7,816 nt of DNA from Candidatus Gastranaerophilales bacterium (GTDB taxonomy: Bacteria > Cyanobacteriota > Vampirovibrionia > Gastranaerophilales > Gastranaerophilaceae): the NCBI GenBank assembly GCA_944326495.1, contig CALVEE010000089.1, forward strand, positions 1 through 7,816, written 5' to 3'. The notes under the pieces were generated by a model, which saw only the letters and a program-made list of their open reading frames with translations, did no database searches and had not been told where the DNA came from. Made by a program: the position numbers and the translations under genes. This document shows, in pieces, positions 1 to 5,875 of the stretch; positions within the stretch are counted from its first letter, which is position 1, and every line of letters starts with the position of its first letter.

Positions 1-245
1 AACTAGCAAAAGAAAGTGATTTAATGATAGTTGTGGGTTCAAAAAAAAGTGCTAATACGACGCATCTTGCGGAAATTTTGAAGGATTTTACTAAAACAAT
101 TCATATAGAAAACGACAGCGAGTTAAACAAAGATTTATTAAAAGGTGCCGAAAATATCGGTATTACTGCAGGAGCTTCCACTCCGCAGTTAATTATAGAC
201 AAGGTTATATCAAAAATAAAGGAGAAAAAAAATGACAACAACTGA
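1..245 (+). CDS. ispH: 4-hydroxy-3-methylbut-2-enyl diphosphate reductase, C-terminal fragment (5' end outside the window)
   Basis: IspH (LytB) is a cytoplasmic [4Fe-4S] enzyme that reduces HMBPP to IPP and DMAPP, the last step of the MEP isoprenoid pathway. The reading frame is open from the window edge (first full codon at 3), so this is the C-terminal ~80 residues, not a small gene starting at the internal ATG at 24. Family signatures are VVGSKKSANTTHLAEI, the substrate-binding loop, and GITAGASTP near the end, whose serine contacts the diphosphate in known IspH proteins. The loop reads S-A-N where E. coli has S-S-N. The three Fe-S cysteines lie upstream of the window. The tail is lysine- and asparagine-rich, and its last 14 bases overlap rpsA in another frame, so the two genes are probably co-transcribed and translationally coupled. 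The family assignment is secure; the length is unknown. Confidence 0.93.
   Translation, partial: LAKESDLMIVVGSKKSANTTHLAEILKDFTKTIHIENDSELNKDLLKGAENIGITAGASTPQLIIDKVISKIKEKKNDNN
218..224 (+). promoter_or_regulatory. Ribosome binding site of rpsA inside ispH
   Basis: AAAGGAG ends 7 nt before the rpsA ATG at 232 and lies within the last codons of ispH. It is a near-consensus Shine-Dalgarno sequence and supports independent or coupled initiation of rpsA at 232. It is followed at once by a run of eight A residues (225-232) that includes the A of the start codon. Confidence 0.8.
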
Positions 246-1284
246 AGTACGTGACGAATTTGAAATGCTGTTAGAAGAAAGCTTTGCTAAATCTAACACA
301 GTTGCTGATATCGTTGAAGGTACAGTAATTAAGAAAGAAAATGAAGGTTATTTAGTAAGCGTTAAGGGTGCTAAAATGGAAGCATTCTTATCAAACAAAG
401 AACTTTCAAGCGATACAGAAGAATTAGAAATCGGTGATACAAGAGAATTCTATGTATTAAAAGAAGAAAACAATGATGATCCGATGCAGTTATCACTCAA
501 GAGAATTGCATACGCTCAAGCCTGGGCACAATTAAATGATGCTAAAATCCAGGGCGATACAATTCTTGCAAAAGTTGTATCAACAGTTAAAGGCGGTGTA
601 TTGGTTGATGTTGCGGATTTGAAAGGATTTATTCCGTCATCTCAATTAAGAACCGGCACTCCGTTTGACGGACTTATTGACCAGAAAATTGAAGTTAAGG
701 TTCTTGAAGCTGATCCTAAGAAAAACAAACTTATCCTCTCTCAAAGACAGGCTGTTGCTGAACAGAGAGATCAGGTTGTTGATAATGTTTTAGCTTCTCT
801 TGAAGAAGACCAGATTGTTTCCGGTAATGTTGTAAGAATTACGGATTTCGGTGCGTTTGTTGATATTAACGGTATTGACGGGCTTCTTCCGATTTCTGAA
901 ATTTCATGGCAGAGAATTAAACACCCGTCTGATGTTTTAACTTTAGGTGATACTATCGAAGTTAAGATTATCAAGATTGACCACGAATTAAAGAGAATTT
1001 CATTATCTCTAAAGAGAATGGGTGAAAATCCATGGCAGCAAATCGAGGGCCAGTTTGAAGAAGGACAAATCGTAAAAGGAACTGTTAATAAAGTAACTAC
1101 ATTCGGCGCATTTATTAATATCTTCCCCGGCGTAGAAGCATTGCTTCCGGTTTCTGAAATGTCTGATGAGAATGTTAATCCGTTCAACATGTTCAAAGTA
1201 GGTTCAGAAGTTGATGTTCTAATCAAGAAATTCACTCCGAAAGAACATAGAATTGCTTTATCTGTTAAAGATATTCAAAAATAA
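232..1284 (+). CDS. rpsA: Small ribosomal subunit protein S1, four-domain form
   Basis: S1 binds mRNA through OB-fold S1 domains and helps deliver it to the 30S subunit. The 350-aa product has four S1 domains at about residues 24-92, 106-174, 192-262 and 277-348. Domains 3 and 4 carry the classic signatures ITDFGAFVDINGIDGLLPISE and TTFGAFINIFPGVEALLPVSE and end in ISLSLKRM and IALSVKDI. E. coli S1 has six domains; shorter forms of about four are usual in many Gram-positive and cyanobacterial-type lineages. Domain 1 is the most divergent, as expected for the ribosome-docking end. The start at 232 is backed by AAAGGAG 7 nt upstream. The gene overlaps ispH by 14 bp in the +1 frame, ends with tandem TAA codons (1282-1287) and is followed by an intrinsic terminator. 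In several clostridia IspH and S1 are one fused protein, which supports the pairing. Confidence 0.95.
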   Translation: MTTTEVRDEFEMLLEESFAKSNTVADIVEGTVIKKENEGYLVSVKGAKMEAFLSNKELSSDTEELEIGDTREFYVLKEENNDDPMQLSLKRIAYAQAWAQLNDAKIQGDTILAKVVSTVKGGVLVDVADLKGFIPSSQLRTGTPFDGLIDQKIEVKVLEADPKKNKLILSQRQAVAEQRDQVVDNVLASLEEDQIVSGNVVRITDFGAFVDINGIDGLLPISEISWQRIKHPSDVLTLGDTIEVKIIKIDHELKRISLSLKRMGENPWQQIEGQFEEGQIVKGTVNKVTTFGAFINIFPGVEALLPVSEMSDENVNPFNMFKVGSEVDVLIKKFTPKEHRIALSVKDIQK

Positions 1285-1305
1285 TAACCGAAAAAAATAA
1301 ACTTG

Positions 1306-1354
1306 CAGCAGGGTGTATTATAAGTACACCCTGCTGTTGTAATTTTATTTTTTG
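1306..1354 (+). terminator. Intrinsic terminator of ispH-rpsA
   Basis: CAGCAGGGTGTA (1306-1317) and TACACCCTGCTG (1325-1336) form a perfect 12-bp stem with a 7-nt loop, starting 21 nt after the rpsA stop. The 3' side continues as the T-rich stretch TTGTAATTTTATTTTTTG (1337-1354). This is a textbook Rho-independent terminator in the + direction and marks the end of the ispH-rpsA transcript. Confidence 0.92.
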
Positions 1355-1365
1355 TATTCTACAAT
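1337..1365 (+). promoter_or_regulatory. Candidate sigma70-type promoter of typA
   Basis: TTGTAA (1337-1342, 4/6 to the -35 consensus) and TACAAT (1360-1365, 5/6 to the -10) are separated by exactly 17 bp. The predicted start near 1372 gives a leader of about 40 nt before the typA ATG. The -35 box begins directly after the terminator stem and uses its T-tract, so the two signals share DNA. No transcript evidence is available, so this remains a sequence match. Confidence 0.45.
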
Positions 1366-1410
1366 ATAAGTGTACAAATGACACTAGACGCATAAATAGG
1401 GATTAAGATA

Positions 1411-3201
1411 ATGGCAAAAAATATTAGAAATATAGCAATAATAGCACACGTAGACCACGGTAAGACAACACTTGTTGATTGTATGCTTAAGCAAAGCGGT
1501 GTATTTAGAGATAATCAGCAGGTGCAGGAAAGAGTTTTAGACAGCAATGATTTAGAAAGAGAACGCGGAATTACAATTCTTTCCAAGAATATTTCTATTA
1601 ACTATAAAGGAGTTAAGATCAATGTTGTAGATACTCCGGGCCACGCGGATTTCGGCGGTGAAGTAGAACGTGTTTTAGGTATGGTTGACGGTGCTCTGTT
1701 AATTGTTGATGCTGCAGAAGGTCCTATGCCGCAGACCAGATTTGTACTTTCTAAGGCATTGGAATTAGGGATTAAGATTATTGTTGTTATTAATAAAATT
1801 GATAAGCCGGCTGCTGATCCTGACGGGACTCTGGATAAAGTTTTTGATTTGTTTACGGAATTAACAGACAGAGAAGATTTAATCGATTTCCCTTATATTT
1901 ATGCCAGCAGTCTGAATGGTTTTGCAATCAAACATCTTGATGATGAAAGAAAAGATGTAACTCCGCTTTTGGATTGTATTTTAGAAAACATTCAAGAGCC
2001 TTCCGGAGACAGCACAAAACCCTTCCAATTTAGAGCTACAACTCTTGATTATAACGAGTACGTAGGAAGAATTGTAATCGGACGGATTGCAAACGGGGTT
2101 GTGCACTCTCAAGATCAGGTTGCCTGGATAAATGCAAGCGGTGAAGTTATAAGAGGAAAGATTACAAAACTTTTTGGTTTTAAAGATTTAGGACGTGTCG
2201 AAATTGAAGAGGCAGAAGCCGGAGATATCGTAGGTATTGCAGGCTTTTCTGATATTCATATCGGTGAAACTTTATGCGATCCTAACCATCTTGAGGCTTT
2301 ACCTCTAATCAAGGTTGATGAACCTACTCTGCAGATGAATTTTTCAGTAAACGACAGCCCGTTTGCAGGTCAGGAAGGTAAATTTGTAACTTCAAGACAG
2401 CTTAGAAAAAGACTTTATGATGAATTGGAAAAAAATGTAAGTTTAAGGGTAGAAGACACAGACTCTACGGATTGTTTTAAAGTAAGCGGCAGAGGCGAGC
2501 TTCACCTTGGAATTTTGATTGAGACAATGCGTAGAGAAGGGTACGAATTTCAGGTATCTAAACCGGAAGTTATATATAAAGAGATTAACGGAGTTCAGTA
2601 TGAACCATTTGAAGATTTGCTCGTTGATGTTCCGGAAGAGTATGCAGGCTCCTGTATTGACAGACTTTCCGGAAGAAAAGCAACAATGCTTGAGATGCAG
2701 AATGCAAACGGCAGGACTAATATGAAATTTTCAATACCTGCACGCGGTTTAATCGGGTTCAGAACAGAATTTATCCGTATGACCCGCGGTGAAGGGATTA
2801 TGTACCACACATTTGATGAATATAAACCATACGCAGGTGATATCCCGAAACAAAGAAGCGGCTCTATTCTTGCTCATGAACAGGGTGAAGCTATTCCATA
2901 CGCCTTAGCCCAATTTGAGGATAGGGGAGTATTCTTTGTAACTCCAAAAACAAAGGTTTACAGAGGTATGATAATCGGCGAAGGCAACAGACCGCAGGAT
3001 ATTGTAGTAAATATCTGCAAGACCAAAAAATTAACTAATATGAGAAGTGCAACAGCAGATGTTATGGTTACGCTGCAGGCACATAAGGAATTATCGCTTG
3101 AAGATTGTCTTGAATATATAGGTGATGATGAACTTGTAGAAATCACCCCTGAAAATATCAGAATGAGAAAACAGGATTTAGTTAAATTTAAGAGTATTTA
3201 G
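1411..3201 (+). CDS. typA: Ribosome-associated GTPase TypA/BipA
   Basis: TypA/BipA is an EF-G/LepA-like translational GTPase that binds the 70S ribosome and supports subunit assembly and growth under stress or cold. The 596-aa product is close to the usual ~600-615. All G-domain motifs are visible: G1 AHVDHGKT (12-19), the switch I region with RERGIT (50-55), G3 DTPGHAD (74-80), G4 NKID (128-131) and a G5-like ASSLNG near 165. Next come a beta-barrel domain II (about 200-290), EF-G III/V-like domains (about 300-480, including GRGELHLGILIETMRREGYE) and the TypA-specific C-terminal domain with IPARGLIGFRTEF and PQDIVVN. These last motifs separate it from EF-G and LepA. The start has only a weak RBS (TAGGGA, about 1397-1402), but the N-terminus MAKNIRNIAIIAHVDHGKTT fits the family exactly. 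It appears to be a single-gene unit, flanked by a terminator upstream and the repeat island downstream. Confidence 0.97.
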   Translation: MAKNIRNIAIIAHVDHGKTTLVDCMLKQSGVFRDNQQVQERVLDSNDLERERGITILSKNISINYKGVKINVVDTPGHADFGGEVERVLGMVDGALLIVDAAEGPMPQTRFVLSKALELGIKIIVVINKIDKPAADPDGTLDKVFDLFTELTDREDLIDFPYIYASSLNGFAIKHLDDERKDVTPLLDCILENIQEPSGDSTKPFQFRATTLDYNEYVGRIVIGRIANGVVHSQDQVAWINASGEVIRGKITKLFGFKDLGRVEIEEAEAGDIVGIAGFSDIHIGETLCDPNHLEALPLIKVDEPTLQMNFSVNDSPFAGQEGKFVTSRQLRKRLYDELEKNVSLRVEDTDSTDCFKVSGRGELHLGILIETMRREGYEFQVSKPEVIYKEINGVQYEPFEDLLVDVPEEYAGSCIDRLSGRKATMLEMQNANGRTNMKFSIPARGLIGFRTEFIRMTRGEGIMYHTFDEYKPYAGDIPKQRSGSILAHEQGEAIPYALAQFEDRGVFFVTPKTKVYRGMIIGEGNRPQDIVVNICKTKKLTNMRSATADVMVTLQAHKELSLEDCLEYIGDDELVEITPENIRMRKQDLVKFKSI

Positions 3202-3264
3202 TGCTATGCATTGAAAATCTTGGTGAGGGGGCAAACCCGTCAGGGGTTTTGCCAGCTTAGCATA
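3202..3264. repeat. Imperfect two-tier inverted repeat after typA
   Basis: GGCAAACCC (3230-3238) pairs with GGGTTTTGCC (3244-3253) apart from one bulged T. An outer tier can pair TGCTA (3202-3206) with TAGCA (3258-3262), or TATGC (3205-3209) with GCATA (3260-3264). It begins directly after the typA stop and could act as a 3' end structure, but no T-tract follows, so a Rho-independent terminator is not supported. Confidence 0.45.
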
Positions 3265-3272
3265 CCTTCTTG

Positions 3273-3285
3273 ACAATAACTTATA
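3273..3285 (+). repeat. 13-bp direct repeat, left copy
   Basis: ACAATAACTTATA is identical to 3528-3540, 255 bp downstream. The left copy is followed by GTCAGGC (3286-3292), half of the palindrome family found at 3496 and 7344. Confidence 0.6.
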
Positions 3286-3300
3286 GTCAGGCTAACTAGT

Positions 3301-3348
3301 GAATAGGTAAATAGGTAAATAAGTAAATAAGTAAATAAGTGAATAAGA
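3301..3348 (+). repeat. Octamer tandem array, six units
   Basis: Six consecutive 8-bp units read GAATAGGT, AAATAGGT, AAATAAGT three times, and GAATAAGA. The consensus is (G/A)AATA(G/A)GT. Because 8 is not a multiple of 3 and each unit contains TAA or TAG, the array closes all three + frames. Unit-to-unit changes are mostly A/G, typical of a slippage-made array that later drifted. Confidence 0.85.
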
Positions 3349-3367
3349 AAACCAAGTGCACAGTCAT

Positions 3368-3399
3368 CCCTCCCTATTGAGGGAGGGCTTGGGTGGGTG
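3368..3399 (+). repeat. Hairpin plus G-quadruplex dispersed repeat, copy 1
   Basis: CCCTCCCT (3368-3375) and AGGGAGGG (3380-3387) form a perfect 8-bp stem with a 4-nt loop. The right arm runs on into CTTGGGTGGGTG, making four G3 tracts, GGGAGGGCTTGGGTGGG (3381-3397), with loops of 1, 3 and 1 nt: a canonical quadruplex motif on the + strand. A second copy with the same layout lies at 7609-7640. The first two G tracts can sit in the hairpin or in the quadruplex, not both. Confidence 0.8.
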
Positions 3400-3408
3400 C
3401 TGATTAGG

Positions 3409-3440
3409 GTTTAGAAGTTTAGTGGTTTAGGAGTTTAGGA
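3409..3440 (+). repeat. Second octamer tandem array, four units
   Basis: The units are GTTTAGAA, GTTTAGTG, GTTTAGGA and GTTTAGGA. The first six bases are invariant and the last two vary. The period matches the array at 3301-3348, but the unit sequence is unrelated. Confidence 0.8.
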
Positions 3441-3473
3441 GAAGTTAAAATTTTAATGAATTAAATCAGAACA

Positions 3474-3499
3474 GAACAGTAGGTCAGAACAGTAGGTCA
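3474..3499 (+). repeat. 13-bp tandem duplication
   Basis: GAACAGTAGGTCA occurs twice head to tail (3474-3486 and 3487-3499). The second copy merges into the palindrome at 3496, so AGTAGGTCA looks like the left edge of that element copied once more. Confidence 0.85.
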
Positions 3500-3512
3500 G
3501 GCAGTGCCTGAC
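3496..3512. repeat. GTCAGGCA palindrome, single-unit copy
   Basis: GTCAGGCAGTGCCTGAC has perfect 8-bp arms around one central base. With its left flank it matches the arms of the double element at 7341-7394 (GTAGGTCAGGCA is shared). It belongs to a dispersed palindromic family with at least three units in this window. Confidence 0.8.
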
Positions 3513-3513
3513 A

Positions 3514-3542
3514 TTAACTCTTGCTCAACAATAACTTATAAT
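3514..3542 (+). promoter_or_regulatory. Candidate promoter within the repeat island
   Basis: TTAACT (3514-3519, 4/6) and a perfect TATAAT (3537-3542) are 17 bp apart. It would start near 3549, leaving a leader of nearly 300 nt before murT that includes the GC-rich hairpins. The AT-rich setting makes chance matches likely. Confidence 0.3.
3528..3540 (+). repeat. 13-bp direct repeat, right copy
   Basis: This copy of ACAATAACTTATA matches 3273-3285. Its TATA end forms part of the TATAAT box at 3537-3542. The nearby palindrome at 3496 supplies the GTCAGGC word that also accompanies the left copy. Confidence 0.6.
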
Positions 3543-3599
3543 TATATTATCTAAACAAACTGTTATTTTAAAATTCATTTTATAGTTTTTTATTTGCTC

Positions 3600-3682
3600 C
3601 TACGGCCAGCCCCCTCACCGCATCCGTAGTTTTCGGCTCCCGCCTCAAACACGGCTGCTCCTCTCCCGCAGGGCGAGGAGAG
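3600..3682. repeat. GC-rich REP-like pair of hairpins
   Basis: CTACGG (3600-3605) pairs with CCGTAG (3624-3629) around a C-rich loop. Further on, CTCTCCCGC (3661-3669) pairs with GCG (3673-3675) and GGAGAG (3677-3682) with one bulged A. The loop word GCCCCCTCACC (3608-3618) is the exact reverse complement of 3222-3232. The segment is far more GC-rich than its surroundings and resembles REP-type intergenic repeats of other bacteria; membership of a named family is not shown. Confidence 0.6.
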
Positions 3683-3768
3683 CGTACTTTTTGTTTTTAT
3701 TGAAATACTTATGATAACGAAATAGAAAATGTGAAGCATGTTCCATACTAATTATTTGCTTTAAATAT

Positions 3769-3797
3769 TTTACAAAACTTCATGATATCTTTAACAA
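3769..3797 (+). promoter_or_regulatory. Weak candidate promoter close to murT
   Basis: TTTACA (3769-3774, 5/6) and TAACAA (3792-3797, 3/6) are 17 bp apart. Predicted initiation near 3804 gives a short leader before the GTG start at 3842. An alternative pair is TTGAAA (3700-3705) with TAGAAA (3723-3728), also 17 bp apart. Neither is strong. Confidence 0.2.
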
Positions 3798-3827
3798 AAT
3801 AGGCTGATTATTATATGATTATGTTCT

Positions 3828-3833
3828 GGAGGG
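3828..3833 (+). promoter_or_regulatory. Ribosome binding site that sets the murT start
   Basis: GGAGGG ends 8 nt before an in-frame GTG at 3842. The upstream ATG at 3815 has no purine-rich sequence at the right distance, and this Shine-Dalgarno would lie inside its coding region. The GTG start is therefore preferred. Confidence 0.7.
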
Positions 3834-3841
3834 TTATTCTT

Positions 3842-5149
3842 GTGGGAAAGATTAGGTTTTATTTTTCGCTGGTATTTGCAAAATTAATGTATTACGGATT
3901 TAAGATAACAAAATTATCATCAGGAACTTCTGTTATCGGGATGTTTGTATTGAAGATATGTCCCGAGTTTCTGACTTATGCTGATAGTTATATAAATACT
4001 AAAATTAATGTAACAGGGACAAATGGAAAGACAACGACTTCCGGATTAATTGCGCATTTGATAAAAAATGATAACTATTCTGTTGTAAATAACTCTATGG
4101 GAGCTAATATGCTTACGGGGGTAGTTAATGCTCTTGCTGTAAATCTTAACCCTTTCAAAAAATTTGATTATTCCGTAATAGAGTCAGACGAAGCTTATCT
4201 TGCAAAAATATATGACAGATTTGATGCGGATTATCTTCTTGTTACAAATCTTTTCCGAGATCAGTTAGACAGGTATGGCGAGCTTGCTAAGACTAAACAG
4301 CTTATTCAGGATGGAATTGATAAAAAGAAAAATCTGAAATTGATGTTGAATGCGGATGATCCGCTTGTAGCCTCTTTTGAGGGTGAAAATAAAATATTTT
4401 ACGGGATAGAAAATGTTTATTATGCTGATGAAAGCTTAAGAGCAGACAGTTCTGCGGAAGAAGTTTTTACATGCCCGTGCGGAAAAGAATTGAAATACGA
4501 GAAGAAATTTTTTGCACAGCAGGGGCATTACTATTGTGATTGCGGGTTTAAAAGGCCTTACGTTAAATATAGAGCTGATGTAAGTATTTATAAGGACTAT
4601 TCCATTTTAAAAATTAATGATATTAATTACGAAATACCGCTTGTGGGGCTTTTTAATGCGTATAACGCGCTTGGTGCGGTTGCTCTTGCGCTGGAATTGG
4701 GGATAGAAAATATTCCGGAAAATTTAAAAACTTTTAAAGTCGCTTTCGGTAGAAGCGAGGTTAAGTATTTGAACGGCAAAAAGGTGTTAATTCAGCTTAT
4801 TAAAAATCCTATAGGTGCAAATGAGGTTTTAAAAACTGTTGATAAGAATTCAAACATTTTGATTATAATAAATGATAATTATGCAGACGGACGCGATGTT
4901 TCGTGGCTTTGGGATGCTGAATTTGAACTGCTTAAGGGAGTGGAAAAAGAACTCGTTGTATCAGGCACAAGAGCCGAAGATATGGCTTTAAGGTTAAAAT
5001 ATGCAGGTATAGAAAATGTAAAAATTATTAAGGATATAAAAAAAGCGGTTGAATATACGGGGAAATCGGCGGATAATAATATTACGATACTGCCTACTTA
5101 TACGGCTTTATTAAGGATAAATAAAATCAGGAATTTAAGGAGCAGATAA
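3842..5149 (+). CDS. murT: MurT-type Mur ligase, lipid II isoglutaminyl synthase subunit
   Basis: MurT is the ATP-activating subunit of MurT-GatD, which amidates the D-Glu alpha-carboxyl of lipid II to D-isoglutamine in the cytoplasm. Numbered from the preferred GTG start (435 aa; S. aureus MurT is about 437), it has the P-loop TGTNGKTTT (58-66), ESDE (114-117), TNLFRDQLDRYGE (135-147), LNADDP (169-174), a four-cysteine zinc ribbon unique to this Mur branch (C211, C213, C232, C234, with GHYYCDCGFKR), FNAYNAL (271-277) and the C-terminal DUF1727 motifs KNPIGANEV and NDNYADGRDVSWLWD, whose DGRD aspartate (D349) matches the catalytic aspartate position of the family. The first knuckle is C-P-C, one residue shorter than the CPxC of S. 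aureus. gatD is not adjacent; pdxJ follows after 1 nt. The longer ATG start at 3815 would add nine residues but lacks an RBS. Confidence 0.9.
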   Translation: MGKIRFYFSLVFAKLMYYGFKITKLSSGTSVIGMFVLKICPEFLTYADSYINTKINVTGTNGKTTTSGLIAHLIKNDNYSVVNNSMGANMLTGVVNALAVNLNPFKKFDYSVIESDEAYLAKIYDRFDADYLLVTNLFRDQLDRYGELAKTKQLIQDGIDKKKNLKLMLNADDPLVASFEGENKIFYGIENVYYADESLRADSSAEEVFTCPCGKELKYEKKFFAQQGHYYCDCGFKRPYVKYRADVSIYKDYSILKINDINYEIPLVGLFNAYNALGAVALALELGIENIPENLKTFKVAFGRSEVKYLNGKKVLIQLIKNPIGANEVLKTVDKNSNILIIINDNYADGRDVSWLWDAEFELLKGVEKELVVSGTRAEDMALRLKYAGIENVKIIKDIKKAVEYTGKSADNNITILPTYTALLRINKIRNLRSR

Positions 5150-5150
5150 A

Positions 5151-5864
5151 ATGTTATTAGGCTTAAATATAGATCATGTTGCAACATTAAGAAACGCAAG
5201 AGGAGGCATAGAGCCGGATGTTATAACGGCGGCAAGGATTTGCAAAGAATGCGGGGTTGCTTCGGTTACTACTCATTTAAGAGAAGATAGAAGGCATATT
5301 AAAGATAAGGATGTTGAAGAAATCAGAATGCTTCCCCGTGTCAGATTAAATTTAGAGATGGCTATGACAAAGGAGATGCAGGAAATTGCTCTCCGTCTAA
5401 GACCGCATGCGGTCTGTATTGTACCTGAAAAACGGCAGGAAATAACAACTGAAGGCGGACTGGATGTTGCAGGGCAGCTAAATTGGGCAGTCGAATTCAC
5501 AAAACCGCTTTTAGAAAAAAATATTGAAGTGAGTTTCTTCATAGACCCTGATGTACACCAGATTTCTGCTGTATCAAAAACAGGAGCACCTTTTATTGAG
5601 CTTCATACCGGAAGGTATTCGGAAGCTTTCGGGACAGAAGATGAAGAGAGGATATTTGATGAATTAAAAGGCGGAGCTATCTTTGCCCAGAATTTCGGAT
5701 TAAAGGTTAATGCAGGGCACGGTCTGAATTATCAGAATGTTAAAAGAATGCATGAAATCCCTAATCTTGTGGAATTAAATATCGGGCATTCAATAATTTC
5801 GCGTGCGATATTTGTCGGATTAGAGCAGGCAATAAAAGAAATGAAAGCACTGGTAGAGGGGTAA
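5151..5864 (+). CDS. pdxJ: Pyridoxine 5'-phosphate synthase PdxJ
   Basis: PdxJ condenses 1-deoxy-D-xylulose 5-phosphate with 3-amino-2-oxopropyl phosphate to form pyridoxine 5'-phosphate, the ring-closing step of DXP-dependent vitamin B6 synthesis. It is a cytoplasmic TIM-barrel enzyme. The 237-aa product has the usual length and motifs: LGLNIDHVATLRNAR at the N-terminus, THLREDRRHI (catalytic-type His42), NLEMA (Glu69), VPEKRQEITTEGGLDV (91-106), FIDPD (130-134), ELHTGRY (150-156), NAGHGLNY (His190) and LNIGHSII (209-216). All residues expected for activity appear present. AAGGAG (5137-5142) inside the murT end lies 8 nt before the ATG, and the gap to murT is a single base, so coupling is likely. 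DXP is also the precursor of the MEP pathway that ends in IspH, but ispH is in a different transcription unit here. Confidence 0.97.
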   Translation: MLLGLNIDHVATLRNARGGIEPDVITAARICKECGVASVTTHLREDRRHIKDKDVEEIRMLPRVRLNLEMAMTKEMQEIALRLRPHAVCIVPEKRQEITTEGGLDVAGQLNWAVEFTKPLLEKNIEVSFFIDPDVHQISAVSKTGAPFIELHTGRYSEAFGTEDEERIFDELKGGAIFAQNFGLKVNAGHGLNYQNVKRMHEIPNLVELNIGHSIISRAIFVGLEQAIKEMKALVEG

Positions 5865-5875
5865 GGGAACAACAC

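Larger units (their letters stand above)
3202..3814. other. Gene-free repeat island between typA and murT
   Basis: About 610 bp hold no convincing coding frame. From left to right there is an imperfect hairpin, a 13-bp sequence repeated at 3273 and 3528, an 8-bp-period array, a CCCTCCCT hairpin fused to a G-quadruplex motif, a second 8-bp-period array, a 13-bp tandem duplication running into a perfect palindrome, a consensus-like -10, an AT-rich stretch, two GC-rich hairpins and then about 130 bp of AT-rich DNA ahead of murT. Several elements recur after nifU, so they are dispersed repeat families. No recognised riboswitch was seen. Confidence 0.75.

Noticed and set aside
24..245. A separate 73-aa gene starting at ATG 24
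   Set aside because: The frame is open to the window edge and the whole stretch matches the IspH C-terminus, so it is a partial gene.
771..1235. 154-aa minus-strand frame inside rpsA
   Set aside because: It lies opposite clear S1 domains, has no RBS and no protein-family sense; it is an antisense shadow.
3230..3253. Rho-independent terminator of typA
   Set aside because: The hairpin exists but is followed by AGCTTAGCATACC, not a T-tract, so it is listed only as an inverted repeat.
3270..3298. Promoter from the perfect TTGACA at 3270-3275
   Set aside because: No acceptable -10 lies 16-18 bp downstream; TAACTA at 3293 matches poorly.
3301..3512. CRISPR array
   Set aside because: The repeats are 8-13 bp, contiguous and without unique spacers, and no cas genes are present.
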